Source of the DNA: Perca fluviatilis
Taxonomy: Eukaryota > Chordata > Actinopteri > Perciformes > Percidae
Direction of reading: 5' to 3'
DNA length: 64,000 nt
Assembly (NCBI RefSeq): GCF_010015445.1
Contig: NC_053116.1
Coordinates: 36,519,785-36,583,784 of the forward strand
How positions within the stretch are numbered: position 1 is the stretch's first letter; every line of letters starts with the position of its first letter. Of this stretch, positions 63,739 to 64,000 are shown one piece after another. The notes under the pieces are model-generated. The model was not told where the DNA came from. It saw nothing but the letters and a program-made list of their open reading frames with translations, and did no database searches. The position numbers and the translations under genes are program-made.

Positions 63739-64000
63739 ATTAAAGGTCCCATGGCATGAAAATTTCACTTTATGAGGTTTTTTAACATTAATATGCGTTT
63801 CTCCAGCCTGCCTATGGTCCCCCAGTGGCTAGAAATGGTGACAGGTGTAAACCGAGCCCTGGGTATCCTGCTCTGCCTTTGAGAAAATGAAAGCTCAGAT
63901 GGGCCAATCAGGAATCTTCTCCTTATAAGGTCATAAGGAGCAAGGTTACCTCCCCTTTCTCTGCTTTGCCCGCCCAGAGAATTTGGCCCACCCATGAGAG
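63737..64000. mobile_element. TTAA-type DNA element, cut by the window edge
   Basis: TTAAAGGTCCCATGGCATGA starts the element right after the preceding fragment. aaatttcactttatgaggtt, tggtcccccagtggctagaa and ttatgagg-like 'ttataaggtcataaggagca' are a very common teleost repeat. The right end is outside the window. Confidence 0.7.

Overview
The window looks like nuclear DNA of a teleost fish, probably a percomorph. Genes are sparse and have introns. AT-rich intergenic DNA is packed with miniature DNA transposons with 8-bp or TTAA target-site duplications, tRNA-derived SINEs, LINE fragments and long (GT)n microsatellites. There are no operons, CRISPR arrays or prokaryotic signals. All gene and family names below come from reading the translated sequence against remembered family features; no database search was possible.

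Layout. (1) About 0.4-20.6 kb: renbp (N-acylglucosamine 2-epimerase, renin-binding protein) on the + strand. Eleven coding exons can be placed, with a possible 5' noncoding exon near 400-574 and a poly(A) signal at 20595. Exon 8 is only partly present, so this copy as sequenced has a small internal deletion. Its introns carry most of the transposons of the first 20 kb. (2) 20.8-25.2 kb: intergenic repeats, including a composite element with TTTCACACCTG ends, a LINE 3' end and a hAT transposase C-terminal relic. (3) 25.2-41.3 kb: a tandem segmental duplication with three chemokine-receptor copies, all on the - strand. The copy at 38510-39613 is an intact single-exon CCR6-like receptor of 367 residues. 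The two copies at about 25.4-26.5 and 32.0-33.1 kb are close to each other and carry several different frameshifts. Each unit has a 30-bp minisatellite just 3' of the receptor and a PIF/Harbinger transposase relic upstream of it. (4) 41.3-61.6 kb: no convincing host gene, but many nested or fold-back transposons, some datable by intact target-site duplications. (5) 61.8-63.6 kb: the last two coding exons of an insulin-like growth factor gene, best matched to teleost igf3, on the - strand. The 5' exons lie beyond the right edge.

The three host loci do not form an obvious pathway: renbp is a sialic-acid/amino-sugar enzyme, the receptors belong to leukocyte chemotaxis and igf3 is a secreted growth factor. 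The most notable points are the receptor array (shared DRY-to-DHY change and loss of a conserved N-terminal cysteine in two of three copies), the igf3 exon (an extra residue between A-domain cysteines, a threonine-rich tail and inverted transposon ends on both sides), the interrupted renbp exon 8, and several cleanly reconstructable nested transposon insertions.
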